Origin: Cryptomeria japonica
Lineage: Eukaryota > Streptophyta > Pinopsida > Cupressales > Cupressaceae
Direction: 5' to 3'
Length of the DNA stretch: 64,000 nt
Assembly: GCF_030272615.1 (NCBI RefSeq)
Contig: NC_081411.1
Coordinates: 829,888,160-829,952,159, forward strand
The position numbers were made by a program, and so were the translations under genes. Each line of letters opens with the position of its first letter. The first letter of the stretch is position 1. The notes under the pieces are model-generated. The model was not told where the DNA came from. It did no database searches and saw nothing but the letters and a program-made list of their open reading frames with translations. Below, in pieces: positions 46,957 to 59,768 of the stretch.

Positions 46957-48744
46957 TTTTTTTTGTTAGCAGTTCTTTAAATATGATCCTAAAAAAATAT
47001 AAAAAAGTGAAAAATTAAAAAAAAGACAAATAAAAGTGAAAAATTGAAAAGAATAAAAGTAAAGAAAAATAATTCACCCTCTAGTGAAAACCTGGCAAAC
47101 AGGTGCTTTGGGCAAGTACCATGGTGAAAATCTGGCAAACAGGCACCATGTGTAAAAGATTATTGCTCTGTCATCTATCATGACCCTACAGATTTATCAC
47201 GTTTATCCTTGTCCTGACCCAATGTTCTTTTCCAGGCCTGGGAGTGGTCAACATCATTGTCTTGCATACTTAGGTTTCCAGTCCTCGTATATCTATTTTG
47301 GTCCTGGTCATTGTATATGTCTTTAAAAAATTTCATTGGGTGCACACCCCTTGTCATGATCAATTACTGGAGCTTTCAAATTGAAAAATGTCCTGAAATA
47401 ATAAAAAAAATTGAAAAATGTCCTGAAATAATCAAAAAAATTGAAAAATGTCCTGAAATAATCAAAAAAATTGAAAAATGTCCTAAAATAATCAAACAAA
47501 ATCATATAATGTCTCGAAAAAACCCTAAAAAGTCAAATAAAGTCCTGAAAAATGAACAAAATTTTTTCAAAACATCAAAATCCTAAAACAAATCCCCTTT
47601 GTGCATAGATAGATTGCTGAACATACATCCAACGGCACTCAATCACACATTGTGCTTTAATGAAATCACGCATTCACAGATGAACTTTTCAATTAAACCA
47701 GACATTCAAAACTGATTCAAATTGTCATATCAATCAATCAACATCAATTTCATTTGTCCTTGTCACTACTATCATGGGTCTTATATAGGGTGTGGTATAC
47801 TCGAAACCAGACTGTGTCCTATCTTAGATGAGGTACCACATTCCCTAAAACTAGATAGCATGATCATTCTTGTTTTCCACTTTTGACAATGATGATCAAA
47901 CTGTTTGTTTGACTTGGTCAAATTTGTGAGTCTTATCTTTTTACTGATTTATCTTTGGCTTCAATCATGTTCCTATGTTGCTCGATGATGTCACTAAGTG
48001 ATTTAGAGTGACTAGGATGGTTCATGGTCCCTTTTATTTTTTGTTGTGTTTGCTGTTTGTGGAATGTTTGTCACAAACTAGGGCAACTATATCATTGGGT
48101 GTCTGTGATAAGTACGTTCACTTTGTGAACGCCACACATACCTCAACCCTTGATGTATGCACCCTAGGATGCTTCACTCATTCTTTGTGTGTGATGTGTC
48201 TATCTTATGCAAAGGGATTGCATTATCACTCTAGCCTTCATTGCCATGTTGTGCCGCATCCATTTTGCCATATCAAATAAAGGTTCTCACCTACTTCTGT
48301 GCATTGGTGAAAGCAAGTTTTTCTTCATCTCTAACTCTCCTCTATCTAATTTCTTACTAACATTTCTTTTGTCAGTTTGGATAGTCAGTTTGATCTTGTT
48401 CTCCAATCTCCAAAAACATAAGCAGCATCCTACATTCATTGATTAGTACATTTGCACTATACACAGCATTTTATCCATTTCATTTTATAAATGCATCAAA
48501 AACACATAAAAATACATTCATACATGTCCCAAAAGGGTACATAAATAGCGCATAAGCCATCCATACATGGAAAGTAACCATAAGCCATAACACATTGCAT
48601 CCCATCATATAGCTGCATATCATATCATATATCAAAAAAAGTATCGGAGTACAAAATTGGACCGTCTATCCTAAGTATGGTTTGCAGGCTGACTATATAA
48701 TGTCACACTACATATGTCTCTATCATAAGGAGCACGTGCCTCTA
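46957..48744 (+). other. 3' untranslated part of the Tat element
   Basis: No coding motif. A segment with TGAAAA(C/T)CTGGCAAACAGG appears twice (47,083-47,103 and 47,122-47,142), then the 30-base tandem array at 47,381-47,500. Short ORFs such as 48,008-48,280 lack support. Confidence 0.6.
47381..47500 (+). repeat. four 30-bp tandem repeats
   Basis: Four units of exactly 30 bases, each beginning TTGAAAAATGTCCTGAAATA and ending in an A-rich stretch, directly head to tail. The fourth unit has changes in the core and tail. It lies 0.4 kb after integrase. Confidence 0.95.
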
Positions 48745-50580
48745 TCACTGGGTGCTTCCTCTATCCTCCTCATCCCTGCCATGTCTCAAAGCTAATGTCC
48801 CTCTTGTCCCTGGTCCTGGCTATGGTGGTCTCCTAGGTCCACTCACCCCCATGTTGCTTACTGACCTCTGTGAATGTGGCCTACTCTCTGTCCTCGATCA
48901 TGCCCGATATGACAATGCTCTCTGCTCTAGTGGAACTGCACTCTCATATAGTGTCCTCCAATGGCATATCTCCTCTCCAGTCTCTACCAACATCTATGCC
49001 ATCTCACGTGCACTGGCATCCCTAATCGACCCAATATACTCGGTGACTCTCTACTCTTCTTGCTATGCCTGGGCTATTGCTGTATCTCGAGTCACTGTCA
49101 GTCTGGCTATCTCTGCTCTAAATTGATCATGCTCTACCCTCAAGATGGCATTCTATCTCTCTAATGTCACAATGTGATCATGCTGACTCGCTATGGTGGC
49201 CCTACATATCTCCATCTCCTCTATGCTAGTTGTCTCCAGCTCTATGGGTATATCTTGTAATGACTCTTGATCAACTGAATCTAGCTCATACTCTTCATCC
49301 TCATCATCTCCATCCTCATCATCCCCCTCATCCTCATCACCTCCATTCTCATCCTCATCTCTATCCTCATCATCTCCCTCCTCCTCTCCAGCGAGTGGGA
49401 AGTCCTCCTGTCTCCTAGGTACTAGAATATCAGGATTTGTCAATGGCACTAGCCATCATTATGCAAACCATTGCTCATACTCCTATATCATCCCGGCGTC
49501 CACCATGTCTGATCTCCAATCCCACTATCTCTACTGTAGCTGTGTGAAGTCAGCATATGTGTGTGGCTGAATCATTCTCCCCCACTGACTCGTCTCTCTA
49601 TGAGATCAAGCAAAGTGTGCAGTCCCTCTTAGAACATCCTGCCTCTCTCTAAACTATCGTTTGACTCTCTCTGGCAGGTACATCTCAATCATTCTCTAGA
49701 AATTCACTGGTCACCCAATCAGGTATCTCTCTTGTCTACAATACGGTAGCTCATCACTATCATCTGACCATCCAGGGCAATCCTGATATGGCCTCCATGT
49801 GAACTCTCTCAATTTGTCCAGCTCATGTCACCAATACAATATGTATTCGAATGGACCCTGTCTCAATGTACCCTGATAGTAGTACACATATGGTTGATGT
49901 GGTACTACTTGTCTCTCTGCAACCAGTCAAAATATGGCTATGTTCTCAAATGCCCATACCTGTAACAGTGTGACCCCACAGCTCAAAGTCTGCACTCCCT
50001 GATATGCTATCTGATGCAGCTAAAAATATAGCATAGCAAGCACACATGGTCCCCATGTGTATACAGTCCCCTCTGTCGCCATCCACTCTAACACTCTTCC
50101 CCATCCAATAGGGAATCCATGTCCTCATTTGTCCCCTGCTAATGGGCATGCTATAACCACGACTATCACCACATATCACCGATCGTACTCCACAGCCATG
50201 GTCTCCCAGCTGATCTCCCTCTCTACGATATCCAGATCATCTGCATCACACTCAAATAATCTTCACAAAGAGTCTCTCTCTATCGCTAGGTCATATTCTA
50301 TCATCTCCCCCTGAATTGGAATGCAAAGGATACGCCATACATCCTCTAGGGTCACCATCGCCTCTCCAGTCGGTAGATGGAAAGAGGAAGTCTCTAAATG
50401 CCATTGCTCTACCAATGTGGTAAGCAGTCCTGTGTTTGCCCTAATCTCGGGCATGAATGTGATATAGTATAATCCAAGTCTTGCTAATGTATCTCTGTTT
50501 GTGCTCCTGAGTCTATATCACAACATGAAGCAGTCAGATTTGTTCCCTCATGTAATCAATGGATATTGTCGACTCTACAT
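48745..50580 (-). pseudogene. antisense plant-mobile-domain (PMD) ORF inside the Tat element
   Basis: One minus-strand frame of about 612 codons runs from a likely ATG at 50,580 to a TGA at 48,745-48,747. Around 50,420-50,310 it reads LVEQWHLETSSFHLPTGEAM and VTLEDVWRIL, the hallmark of the plant mobile domain (MAIN/MAIL1 type). Later pieces fit the same domain (HGFPIGWGRVLEWMATEGTV, CVLAMLYF, ELWG-region ending LLQVWAFEN, ELDKLREFTWRPY). A Glu/Asp-rich linker (49,290-49,400) and a coiled-coil tail (VEHDQFRAEIARLTV) follow. Stops, mainly TAG/TGA, break it; no frameshift is needed. PMD genes are host regulators also carried by transposons. Confidence 0.8.
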
Positions 50581-51384
50581 CACAATTGGAGCACAATTTG
50601 TCAGTTTTTAGGGTTTTCTCCTAAGGGCTGTATTTCCTTGTTTCATGCACAAATCAGGTTTCTTATCTATTTTGACCCATCCTACCTTTATCCCCCTTTT
50701 CGGGATCATTCGTGTGCTGTTTTCAGTCAAATTAGGGTCCCAAGTGCACAACTACGCCTGTGTACCCTATCCTATGCTTATGTACCCTACACAAGTGTAG
50801 AACATCCTACACAAGTGCAGAATGTGCCCACACAGGCGCAAAAGTCCTTTTTTTCATTCCCTATGTGCCCTGCAATGTCCCGCAAGCAAGTAAAATTTAT
50901 GAAATTGACAATATGGGTTTTTGAGATACATACCATTGCTCCCACATCGTTCGGTTGTCTGTAGGTGCATACACATTCCACGAGGTGATCTTCCATTGGA
51001 ATGTTTTCCATCTTTATGCAAGGGTCCTTTTCCAGAGCAACAATTCATCCACTTTGGCTAGTGCAAATGAGCTCTTTTCCTTCTCCTTGTCTCATTTATA
51101 GCTCTTTGTTAGTACCTAGATGGACGTGCATCCTCTCCATCTTATGCTGGTCACGATCTTTTGCACCTTCCACTGCTTGTCATTTGTGTATCCAACCCCT
51201 GATTTTCAATCTGTTTGGTTCTATCCTTTTCTATTATTCTTATCGATCAATTGACCTCTTTTCTGGATGTTTCTGACCAATTCCTCGAGGGGGCATGCAT
51301 ATGTCATTGTCATTGTCTGGGGCATTTTCATTATTGTTCTTTGAAACAATGCCTGAAATCACATTGTCTCAAAGAGGGGCAAAA
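50581..51384 (+). other. region between antisense ORF and 3' LTR
   Basis: Possible promoter side of the antisense ORF. Holds short ACACAAGTG(C/T)AGAA repeats and CACACAGGCGCA (50,750-50,840), which resemble the leader minisatellite in inverted orientation. No supported coding sequence. Confidence 0.45.
51371..51384 (+). other. polypurine tract of the Tat element
   Basis: AAAGAGGGGCAAAA lies directly before the 3' LTR start TGTATACG, the position of the plus-strand primer. Confidence 0.85.
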
Positions 51385-52899
51385 TGTATACGTCTAAAAA
51401 TGGTCAACGCTTGCAGAATCATACTTTAACATTTGCGCATTGCCTTGTTTTAGGGTTCTTGCATCGCATTAACATTTCTTCTATGTTGTGCACTTGGTCT
51501 TTATCATTTGCAAGCATCAAGTCCTTCTTCTGCATTCTTCATTTGTCTCACTTTCGAATTTGGTCTTGTCAATAACAATCTTCAGTCATGATTTTTGGTC
51601 GATCTTATCTTGTTGCATCAATGTGTGTGCTCATTTGGCATATTTTGACATCGTCAATTCAATTTCATTTTGGACATCATCAATCCTAATTGGTGATAGA
51701 ATTAGGGTTTTGTCCTCTTGTCAATCTCATCATTTTGTGATCGATTCGTCATCGATCCTTGTCCTTGTCAATCTCATCAATTTTGCAATTGATTTGTCAT
51801 CGATTGTTGTCCTTTTCAATCTTGTCATTTTGCAATCGATTCATCATCGATCCTTGACCTCTTGTCAATCTTGTCATTTTGTGATCGATTTGTCATCGAT
51901 CATTGTCCTTTTTAATCATGTCAATTTGGATCAATTAGTCATTTTTCCTCGTCAATTAGCGCCTATCAATTTGGTCTCTTTATCAATCTTGGTCAATTTG
52001 TCAACCAATCTCAATCGTTTATCATCATTGGTCCTTTGTCAATCAAAATCAAATCGACTCGACATCAATTATCTTTTGTCAAGAATTAATTGTCATCCTT
52101 GCATTTCTAATTCATCTTCTAAAGTTTTATGATTTATTCATTTAATCTTGATTGTCATTTTCCCTCTAGGTTAAATAATTTATTTATTTATCCTAGGTCT
52201 TCTTGTCACAATTAAATATTTATTTAATTGGCTAACTAATTCCCTCTTTTTGTGAATTAATTAATGAATGAAAAAATTATTAATTAATTTACCTAATTTT
52301 CATCAATTTTTAATTTCTTAATTTCCAATTCATCATGTCTCACCTAATTTTCTAATTTCTTCTAATTTCTATTTCTATTTTCAAATTCTTGTCATAACTT
52401 CTTGCATAGCAATTTGTCATAAATTGTCATAATATCTTGCATAGCAATTTGTCATACACTTGTCATAATTTTTCTATTCTTGATTTGAATTTCCATTCGA
52501 ATCAATTTCATGCTAATCTTGTCTTTTCTCCAATTTATTTATAAATTGGATGAATTTCTTCAATCAAGGGGCTGGATTAATCACATTTTTTGAATCCCAA
52601 TCCCGAATCAATCACGCTTCCAGTATCCTTATGATGTCTTGTCAATATTGCTTTCATATTATGCTTATGCACTTCTAGGTGAGATCCACAAAACAAAGCA
52701 ATTTGAAGGAGAAAGAAGGACAATGGAGAATTATGGAGGAGACATTCGCGTTTGCGATGGTTTGCATTTGATTTGAATGTTTTATGTTCATTATCTCTAT
52801 TGAATGTTTGTAGGATTTCTTATCATTGCAATTGAGTTTTCGTGATTGAAATAGTCTAATTTGCCACTTGCTTTGATGATTTCCAAATTCCTATCTACA
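51385..52899 (+). repeat. 3' LTR of the Tat element (1,515 bp)
   Basis: TGTATACGTCTAAAAATGG...CCTATCTACA, collinear with the 5' LTR. The ORF 51,488-52,132 corresponds to the same repeat-derived ORF as in the 5' LTR and is not considered coding. Confidence 0.92.
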
Positions 52900-52904
52900 C
52901 TATT
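52900..52904. repeat. target-site duplication CTATT (right)
   Basis: Directly follows the 3' LTR end CTATCTACA and equals 35,213-35,217. Confidence 0.9.
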
Positions 52905-55900
52905 ATTTGCATAATTGGTTATATTATAAGTTTACCTACCCCTTATTTTGTTGGTTGATTTTCAATGGGTAAGTAAATAATATTATGAAATAATACTTAC
53001 CTTGGTAATGTGCATGGTAGGTATAATCTATAGTTTATTGGAATTTTTTGATTGGCCTATGATTTTCTATAGTTTGCAGTTTATTTTTTATTTAATAGAG
53101 TTTTGTTGTGTGATGTCGGGTTGGTTTTTCTTTGCAAATTTTCATTTGAGCTTTGGATTTTCGATGGAGTTTGAATTGGATTTCTAGGAGATTTGTTATT
53201 AAAGATTTGGATTGAAGTTGTTGGTTTGATTTATCTTCTTCAAATATCCCTTTTTTCGTTACTAATATCTTCTAGGTTGGAGTCTTGGATTGCTATATGA
53301 ATATCCTTTATGCATTTTTCGCACCTTTCCATGATTTTGTGTTTATTTGCAAATTGGAGTAGATATGGCTTACCAAGAGTTGTTTTCAAGAAGCCTTATG
53401 TGTTGCATTTTGTCATGATCCTATTTTTGGATGTCATGATTTATTTTTAGGCTTTGGATATCCTTTTAAATGTTGTATTTAACCTATTCTTTCAATATCA
53501 TATCTCCCTTAGTCACAGTGCAGATTTGGTATAGTTTTATGCACTTCTGAGTGCAATCTTGACTAGAAATTCTTGTTAAATCCTATATGTGATAATATAA
53601 TTATTTTTTTATGTGTGTCTTCATGTTATTTTTTCTCTCTCATGCCTTCTAGGAGTGATTTGTATGTGTTTGTGAGCTCAGAAGTCAAACTAGGCACATG
53701 TACTATGTTATTTGTTAGTTTTTCCTTAATTTCTGCATTTTGCCCCAAAAATGCTAATGTATGGCCCCAAAATGCCATATAATGACCCCAAAATGCCAAA
53801 GTATGGTCCAAAAATGCCACTTTGGCTTCTAGGAATGCTAATCTTGGTTTCGGGAGTGCTGAACTGCTCAGGGGTGTAGGGAATTGCCATTTTGGTCAGT
53901 GTGTTCGAGGAGTCTAACTTTGTGCATTTACCAGAGGTATTTTGTGATTTTATTGAGTTCCTTAGAGGTTTTTATGATGTCATCTGGATCCTCACATATT
54001 TATTTTGTGCTCTGGTAAGAGGTTTTGTGCCTTACCATTGAGGGGATTGTTCACACAATGAGTTGCTCTAGCGAGAGTAAGATTGCCTCATTGTTGAGGA
54101 ATGTTTTATGATATCTCTAGTGGGATGTTGTTGCCTCACTATTCAAGATTGGAAATTATTTTGGAATATATTTTTAACTCATGCCTATGCTTTGGATCCT
54201 TTATATGTTGTTGTGGTGAAGGCTCGTGCTTGCATTTTGAAAGTATGCTTCATATTGTGCTTCAGTTTGTGTTAGTGATGTTCTGACTATACCTATGTCA
54301 TTTGTGAGCCTTCATGTTGTTATTTTAATGTTATTTTATGTATGTTTTACCCTAAGTTTATGGTCCATGGTTGGGAGAGTGGGATCTTGCATGTGTAGGA
54401 CCAGGTTCATGAGCAATAGACCACTAGGAAAGGGTCTAGACCTATCATGGGACCACATGAAGAGTTTTTGTTTAATTGCAAGTGATAACCATACTAAAAT
54501 GATTAGTGGGTTGGGTAATTAATAATTCACATAATCAAGATAAAGAATTTGAGTTGTATGCCCCAATGGCAGATCCTAAGGAGGTGGTCTTGGGATCTAT
54601 GGTTGGGAAGATCATTGGAGCAATAAACTGATCTCCCTTGTTCGGATCCAAGGTTGAGGCAGATTCAACATGAGTTTAGCATGTGATGATACTCTTCCCT
54701 ACATGTGTCAATTATCCTTATGCCTTGACTTTTTGTTCATGCCTCTGGGGTTTATTGATTTATGTTTAGCCTTGTGATGTGTTTTGGTTGTTGTTCTTGG
54801 CTAGTATCTTGTGGATGTCATGTTGAGTCCCTTGGTTGTTAGGTGTCAACCTAGGTCTTGAGTATGAGTTGGAACCCCATGTAATCTCCTAGAATGAGGG
54901 GTGGATCCTATCCGGTTCCACATGGTCGGGTGGTTTGATGCCTTCTTCTATTGGGATGTTCTTCATTTGATACGTGTGTGCGTAGATATAGATTTATATT
55001 ATCTAATCACGTGGATGGATCTCGGGAGCATAATTCATGTATCTTGAGAAAGATGTGATAGTAAAGGAAACTATGTAATTAATATCTTGTAAACACATGT
55101 ATTAGGTCTTGTAGTAAGTTGATTTTAGAATGAGATGTATTGGATCAGATTGTTGTAAATGAACATTCAAGTGTATGTCAATCTAGATTAGAAAGGAATT
55201 AAATGATTGAGTGATATGATTGGATTATCTTGTGTGTATCTTGTGGATGGTAGTGGATGTGTTAATGATCATGTATGATTTAATTGAAATATAATCCTTA
55301 ATGCTAGTTGTCTATGTAATATGGAAAAGAATGAGTAGTTGTAGATTTGTATGGACTCTATGGTTCTTCTTTATGCAGAGCTGATTTCTACGTATCGAGA
55401 TAGTAAATTGAATCATGATGACACTGGAAATGTAAAATAGATTATGTACCTTTACCATGTATTCTTATGTAATAGGACACAATGATGAGGTAGTCGAGGT
55501 TATGATCTTGTAATGGAATAGGATGTTGTATTCATTGTATGATACATGTTGTAAGAATGTTCATTAGGTAGAAAAGAGATAGAGATATATATAGATAAGA
55601 TTTGAAATGTTAAGCTATGTGTGTCCTTATTGTGGATATGGTGCTTTTAGATAATCTTGTTATAAGTAATTTCATTTGGGAGTATCTAGAATTGTTGTAT
55701 GGACTTGTCAATGATTATGTATACATTATCTTGGTAGGATGCATGATGAAATTAGAAAAGGAAAAGAATTGGATTTGCTTATATGTTGATAATGCTATTT
55801 GGATTCATACTGAGTTAGATGGTTAGTGAAGAAATGGGAGATTAGGAACACTTGGTATTGGTGCTTAAAAATGAACTTAGAGAGATAATAGAGAGATAAT

Positions 55901-56301
55901 GAGAGTATGATAGAGTATGTGTTTGAAAATTCATGATTTTCATGATAAAAGAGATAGTAATGTAAATGTTATAACAAATGTTAATGGTTTAAAGATATTG
56001 ATGTGTTATGTGTTATTGCTAGTAAGTAATGATGTTAAGGTACCCTAGGGAATGAATGAATGGATGGATGATTGATTATAGGTGCGCATTGAGACGATGA
56101 TTGTTATATTGCTATTTTCGCTTGCGTTGGATGGGGTTATGGTTTTCCTCATGATGTTTTATGATTTTATGTTATGTTGACCTATGAAATGGAGTAATGA
56201 TAGTTTACTATGTCGCATTAGAAGATGTTTTAAAAAAAAAATTATCTCTATTTGTTAGTTAGTTTAGTTATTTTCTCTTAGGTATTTTGGTGGGCATTAC
56301 A
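52905..56301. mobile_element. LTR B, right part
   Basis: Continues LTR B after the Tat element. Landmarks shared with LTR A include ACCTTGGTA (52,993), the GTTAGGTGTCAACCTAGGT region (54,838), CACATGGTCGGGTGGTTTGATGCC (54,918 on) and the terminal TTTTGGTGGGCATTACA (56,285-56,301). No coding sequence. It contains a 21-bp minisatellite at 53,743-53,819 that LTR A lacks. Confidence 0.8.
53743..53819. repeat. ~21-bp minisatellite in LTR B
   Basis: Four units of the type CCCCAAAATGCCATATAATGA with spacing of 20 to 22 bases. The corresponding part of LTR A has different short repeats (GTGGATGCG...), so this is a variable region of the LTR. Confidence 0.75.
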
Positions 56302-57883
56302 GGTTTTATATATTAAATAAGTGTTTTATGTATCTAAAATTTATTTAAATTTGATTATTTAAGAAAATTAGTTAATCAATGTTTGTCATTTTAATTTTTA
56401 TTTCATAATATTATAATATAATTGAAATATGTTGTACTCTTTTTATATTTTAATGCTTAGTATCCACCTCCAAATTCTTTTATTGTACTTTATTTATTTA
56501 TGAAAAAAATATTGATTTGAGTTTCATGATATTATTTAAAATAATCTCTTTGTTTATATCACAATTGAAAAAGCTAGAGGCAATTTTTGATGCCCCTACT
56601 ATCATGATAATTATAATTCTAGTAGTCCAATTCAAATTAAAACATTGAACATTGATATTGATGGTATTGGTCCTTCTACATTGATGGATTATAACTTCAA
56701 TGACTATTTATTTATTAAATCTCTAAATGTGAATGATAATTGTATAAATGTTCCAATTTAGATAGATTACAACTTTAAATATTGTTCATTAAAAAATGAG
56801 TGTTTGGAAATTGAAAGCAAATATTAAAAATATATTATGATTTTTATAGGGATTTTTAAATAAATGATATAAAACTATGTGGAGTAGAAGATTGTGAATA
56901 CTATTTTGTATTAGAGCTAATGCACCTCTGTTAATATGGGCATTGTAGGCACTAACTACCTATGGAATTGAATAAAATGATAATAATTTGTTTAGTTTTA
57001 CTCTACATCAAAATACTTTAGGAACCTTTTATCGAATCTTCCCATGTCAAGGCCATTTTTTAAGTTAAATACAATTAGTATTGTATTTAAATTTTGTCGC
57101 AATCTATGCTAAAAATTTTAAGTTACTTTCATGCTTGTTGTTGACATAATTTCAAGAAGATAATGACGGTTGCCTATTTTATGAAGATCTATTAAATGTT
57201 TTATATAACAAACATCACTACAAATTGGCCCTTGGCCAAATTAATATTGCTTGCAATCGGCTATAGCTATCAACAAATTTTTACTATTCTAACTACGAAA
57301 GCTATCTATTGTATGCATATGATAGATTTGATGAAACTAATGTAGTGCTATTGGAATGTTAGAATAAGGATGCCAAGGATGTTTAAATTTTGGATGTTTA
57401 AATTTTGTTTAATCCAATGGTCAAAAATCTTCATTTGTGAAAACTAGTTATTCATTACCTATCCAATTTAAATTGTACAATCCAGAATATTTTCTTACCA
57501 AGTGTATTTTTTTTATAGAAAAGAATTTGGTTAGGTCTATTCAAATGCAATTATATAAGTTAAATTACAAGTTGATGGCATTAGAGACTAGAGGATTTCC
57601 ATCATTTGAAGTCAATTTCTCATTTTGAGATGATCCTTTGTGAAAGAAGCACTTTTATTTTCTTTTTTTTGGTATTGGTAATTTTGAAGGATGCATGTAT
57701 TGCAAAATTTGTTACTTTGAATATAGGTGAGGCATTTTATGTCAAATTCAATATTTGATTATTTGTTAATGAGTTCACGAAACTCTAATCAAGAATTATA
57801 CCTATACGAGTGTCAAGAGACAACTTGATGAAGCTCTCTCAGTGCAAAGGTCAATATGGATTATTGTTCAATAATTCAAAACT
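56302..57883. other. AT-rich stretch without recognised features
   Basis: About 1.6 kb of AT-rich sequence following LTR B. The ORF at 57,437-57,628 and its upstream continuation look mildly protein-like but match nothing I know. No RNA gene or repeat boundary seen. Confidence 0.4.
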
Positions 57884-58262
57884 CCATGGATTGAGATTAC
57901 AAAGAAAAATGAATTTGAGAATTCAACTTGGGGATACACCCTTTTGAGAGTCACGAGATAGCTTTCTGGAGTTACTAATTTTAGATCTTTTTCTTCAATG
58001 AAAAATCTTATCAAGAATGTGTTTTTTTTGTTATTAGAAAGTTTTGTTATGCTGACCTTAAGGGTGGGGTGGACCCTCGACACGGTAAAATTTGAGGAAC
58101 TATCATATCGATTATGACTCTCTGCAATTACACTAACTTTAATTCTCCTTTATATATGCTTATGTTGGACATCAATAAATGATTGACTATTCATGTTCTC
58201 CTTAAAAAATGTGTGGATGTTTTTATCAATGAACATTGAGTTAATATAAGGATTTAGGTATC
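57884..58262 (+). repeat. dispersed repeat, copy 2 (first copy 12,862-13,250)
   Basis: Shares ordered blocks with the first copy: AATTTGAGAATTCAACTT, GGATACACCCTTTTG, AAATCTTATCAAGAATGT, ATTTGAGGAACTATCATA and TTGGACATCAATAAATGATT. Upstream and downstream sequences differ, so the repeat unit ends near these borders. Confidence 0.65.
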
Positions 58263-58639
58263 TATGTCAAATTTGAATCCTAATATTGCAAACCCTAGTT
58301 CCAACCATAAAACCCTAGATGTAAAATGAAATTGAACAAAACATCAATGAAGAACCATTGAAATTACCCACGGAGATTCACCACCCTCGGAGCCCGTAAG
58401 TGATTACCCGCGGAGAGTTGCTGCCCCCTAGCACCCAAACCCAAGGTGCATCAAGTTGTCCCATTAGAGCTGAAAGAGTCGATGAAGCTATAGACTCTTC
58501 AAGTGGCCACAACATTGACTAGTGCCATCATCTAGCATGGGACATCATTAGCACACCCTATTGTATTGGATGATGAGCCATTAGGTGGTGACAGAGAGCC
58601 CATCCAGCATATGTGTGTCAATTGCTCAGGATATACTCA

Positions 58640-59646
58640 GGGGTAGATGATGCAACCAGTGTAGATGGATCCTCATCTCATCTATGCACGATTTGTGGGA
58701 GTAGATGTCAGGCCCACATGATTGAGGATTTCGTGTTGATAGATGAGTTGATGGACATGGTGTTTTCCCATGAGCCATAGACACAGGTGTGTTGATTTGA
58801 ATTCATAGAATTTTATTTATCAGTCACTTTAAATTTGTAATTACATAAATTAATTTTCATTTATACATCAATTTAAATTGAGACAAATAATATGCATTTC
58901 AGGATGTAGCAACGGTATCACATACTCCTCCCCCAGTTACTATAGCTGCAACTTCGAAGCTTGAGGTATAAAGTTTGTAACATATTAAAATAGAATAGTA
59001 CACTTTGAGTTCAAAAAAATACAATATATACTAACTATCTTTAATGCTTGGTCCAATTTCTGGTTTGTAGGTGTTGACAAGGGATGAACTGTCCCAAATT
59101 GATGACATCACGCTCTCAGTGGTTGATTTTGGCCTACAAGGATATACGGTATCACATTTTGTACAACCCTTTTTATGTATTGTTTTGATGGAATATGCAA
59201 GTCATTTCATTTTAGATTTTTAAAATTATGTTTAATTTATTATCTGTACTAATATATCATGTTAATTTTGTTTTTTTAGGGTACCCCCTCTGCATCTAGG
59301 GCTCGTCCTAAGAAAAATGATTCCTTAAAGACGCCAAAACATAGGAAGAAGGTAATTGAACACATTTTTAGTTGTACAATTATTTGAAAATGTTGAAATC
59401 AAGTATTATTTGGGGTTTGTAGATTGATTAGTGTTTTTTGTCTATTTTACATGTACAACGGCCATTGAGCTATGTGGATTTGTTGAATGTACTTGATTCG
59501 CTTGTGGATCAAGAGAGGGTGGAGGTATGTATCTCTACTTTATTTTCTTGATTTCATGATTATATGCATCCTCCTCTCTCCCTCCCCCCTCCTTCTCTCT
59601 CCCCCCCTACTCTCCCCCCTTTTCCCCTCTATCTCTCTCTCTCTCC

Positions 59647-59683
<37 letters not shown>

Positions 59684-59688
59684 AGTCT

Positions 59689-59768
<80 letters not shown>

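Larger units (their letters stand above)
35218..52899 (+). mobile_element. complete 17.7-kb Tat-lineage Ty3/gypsy element
   Basis: Both LTRs (35,218-36,741 and 51,385-52,899), a primer binding site after the 5' LTR, a polypurine tract before the 3' LTR and perfect CTATT duplications (35,213-35,217; 52,900-52,904) define the whole element. Order is long leader with minisatellite, gag, zinc knuckle, protease, G-patch-like segment, RT, RNase H, archaeal-type RNase H, integrase, 30-bp repeats, then an antisense plant-mobile-domain ORF and the 3' LTR. The aRNH after RNase H is the mark of the Tat group. Stops, mostly at likely Gln or Arg positions, and one frameshift disable it. Confidence 0.92.

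Noticed and set aside
47257-47586. 109-residue ORF with repeated EKCPEIIKKI units
   Set aside because: A translation of the 30-bp tandem repeats; a 30-base period keeps any frame open.
48008-48280. 90-residue ORF with a hydrophobic start, env-like at first sight
   Set aside because: Short, no transmembrane or fusion-like continuation, no recognised motif, and lies in the 3' untranslated part of the Tat element.
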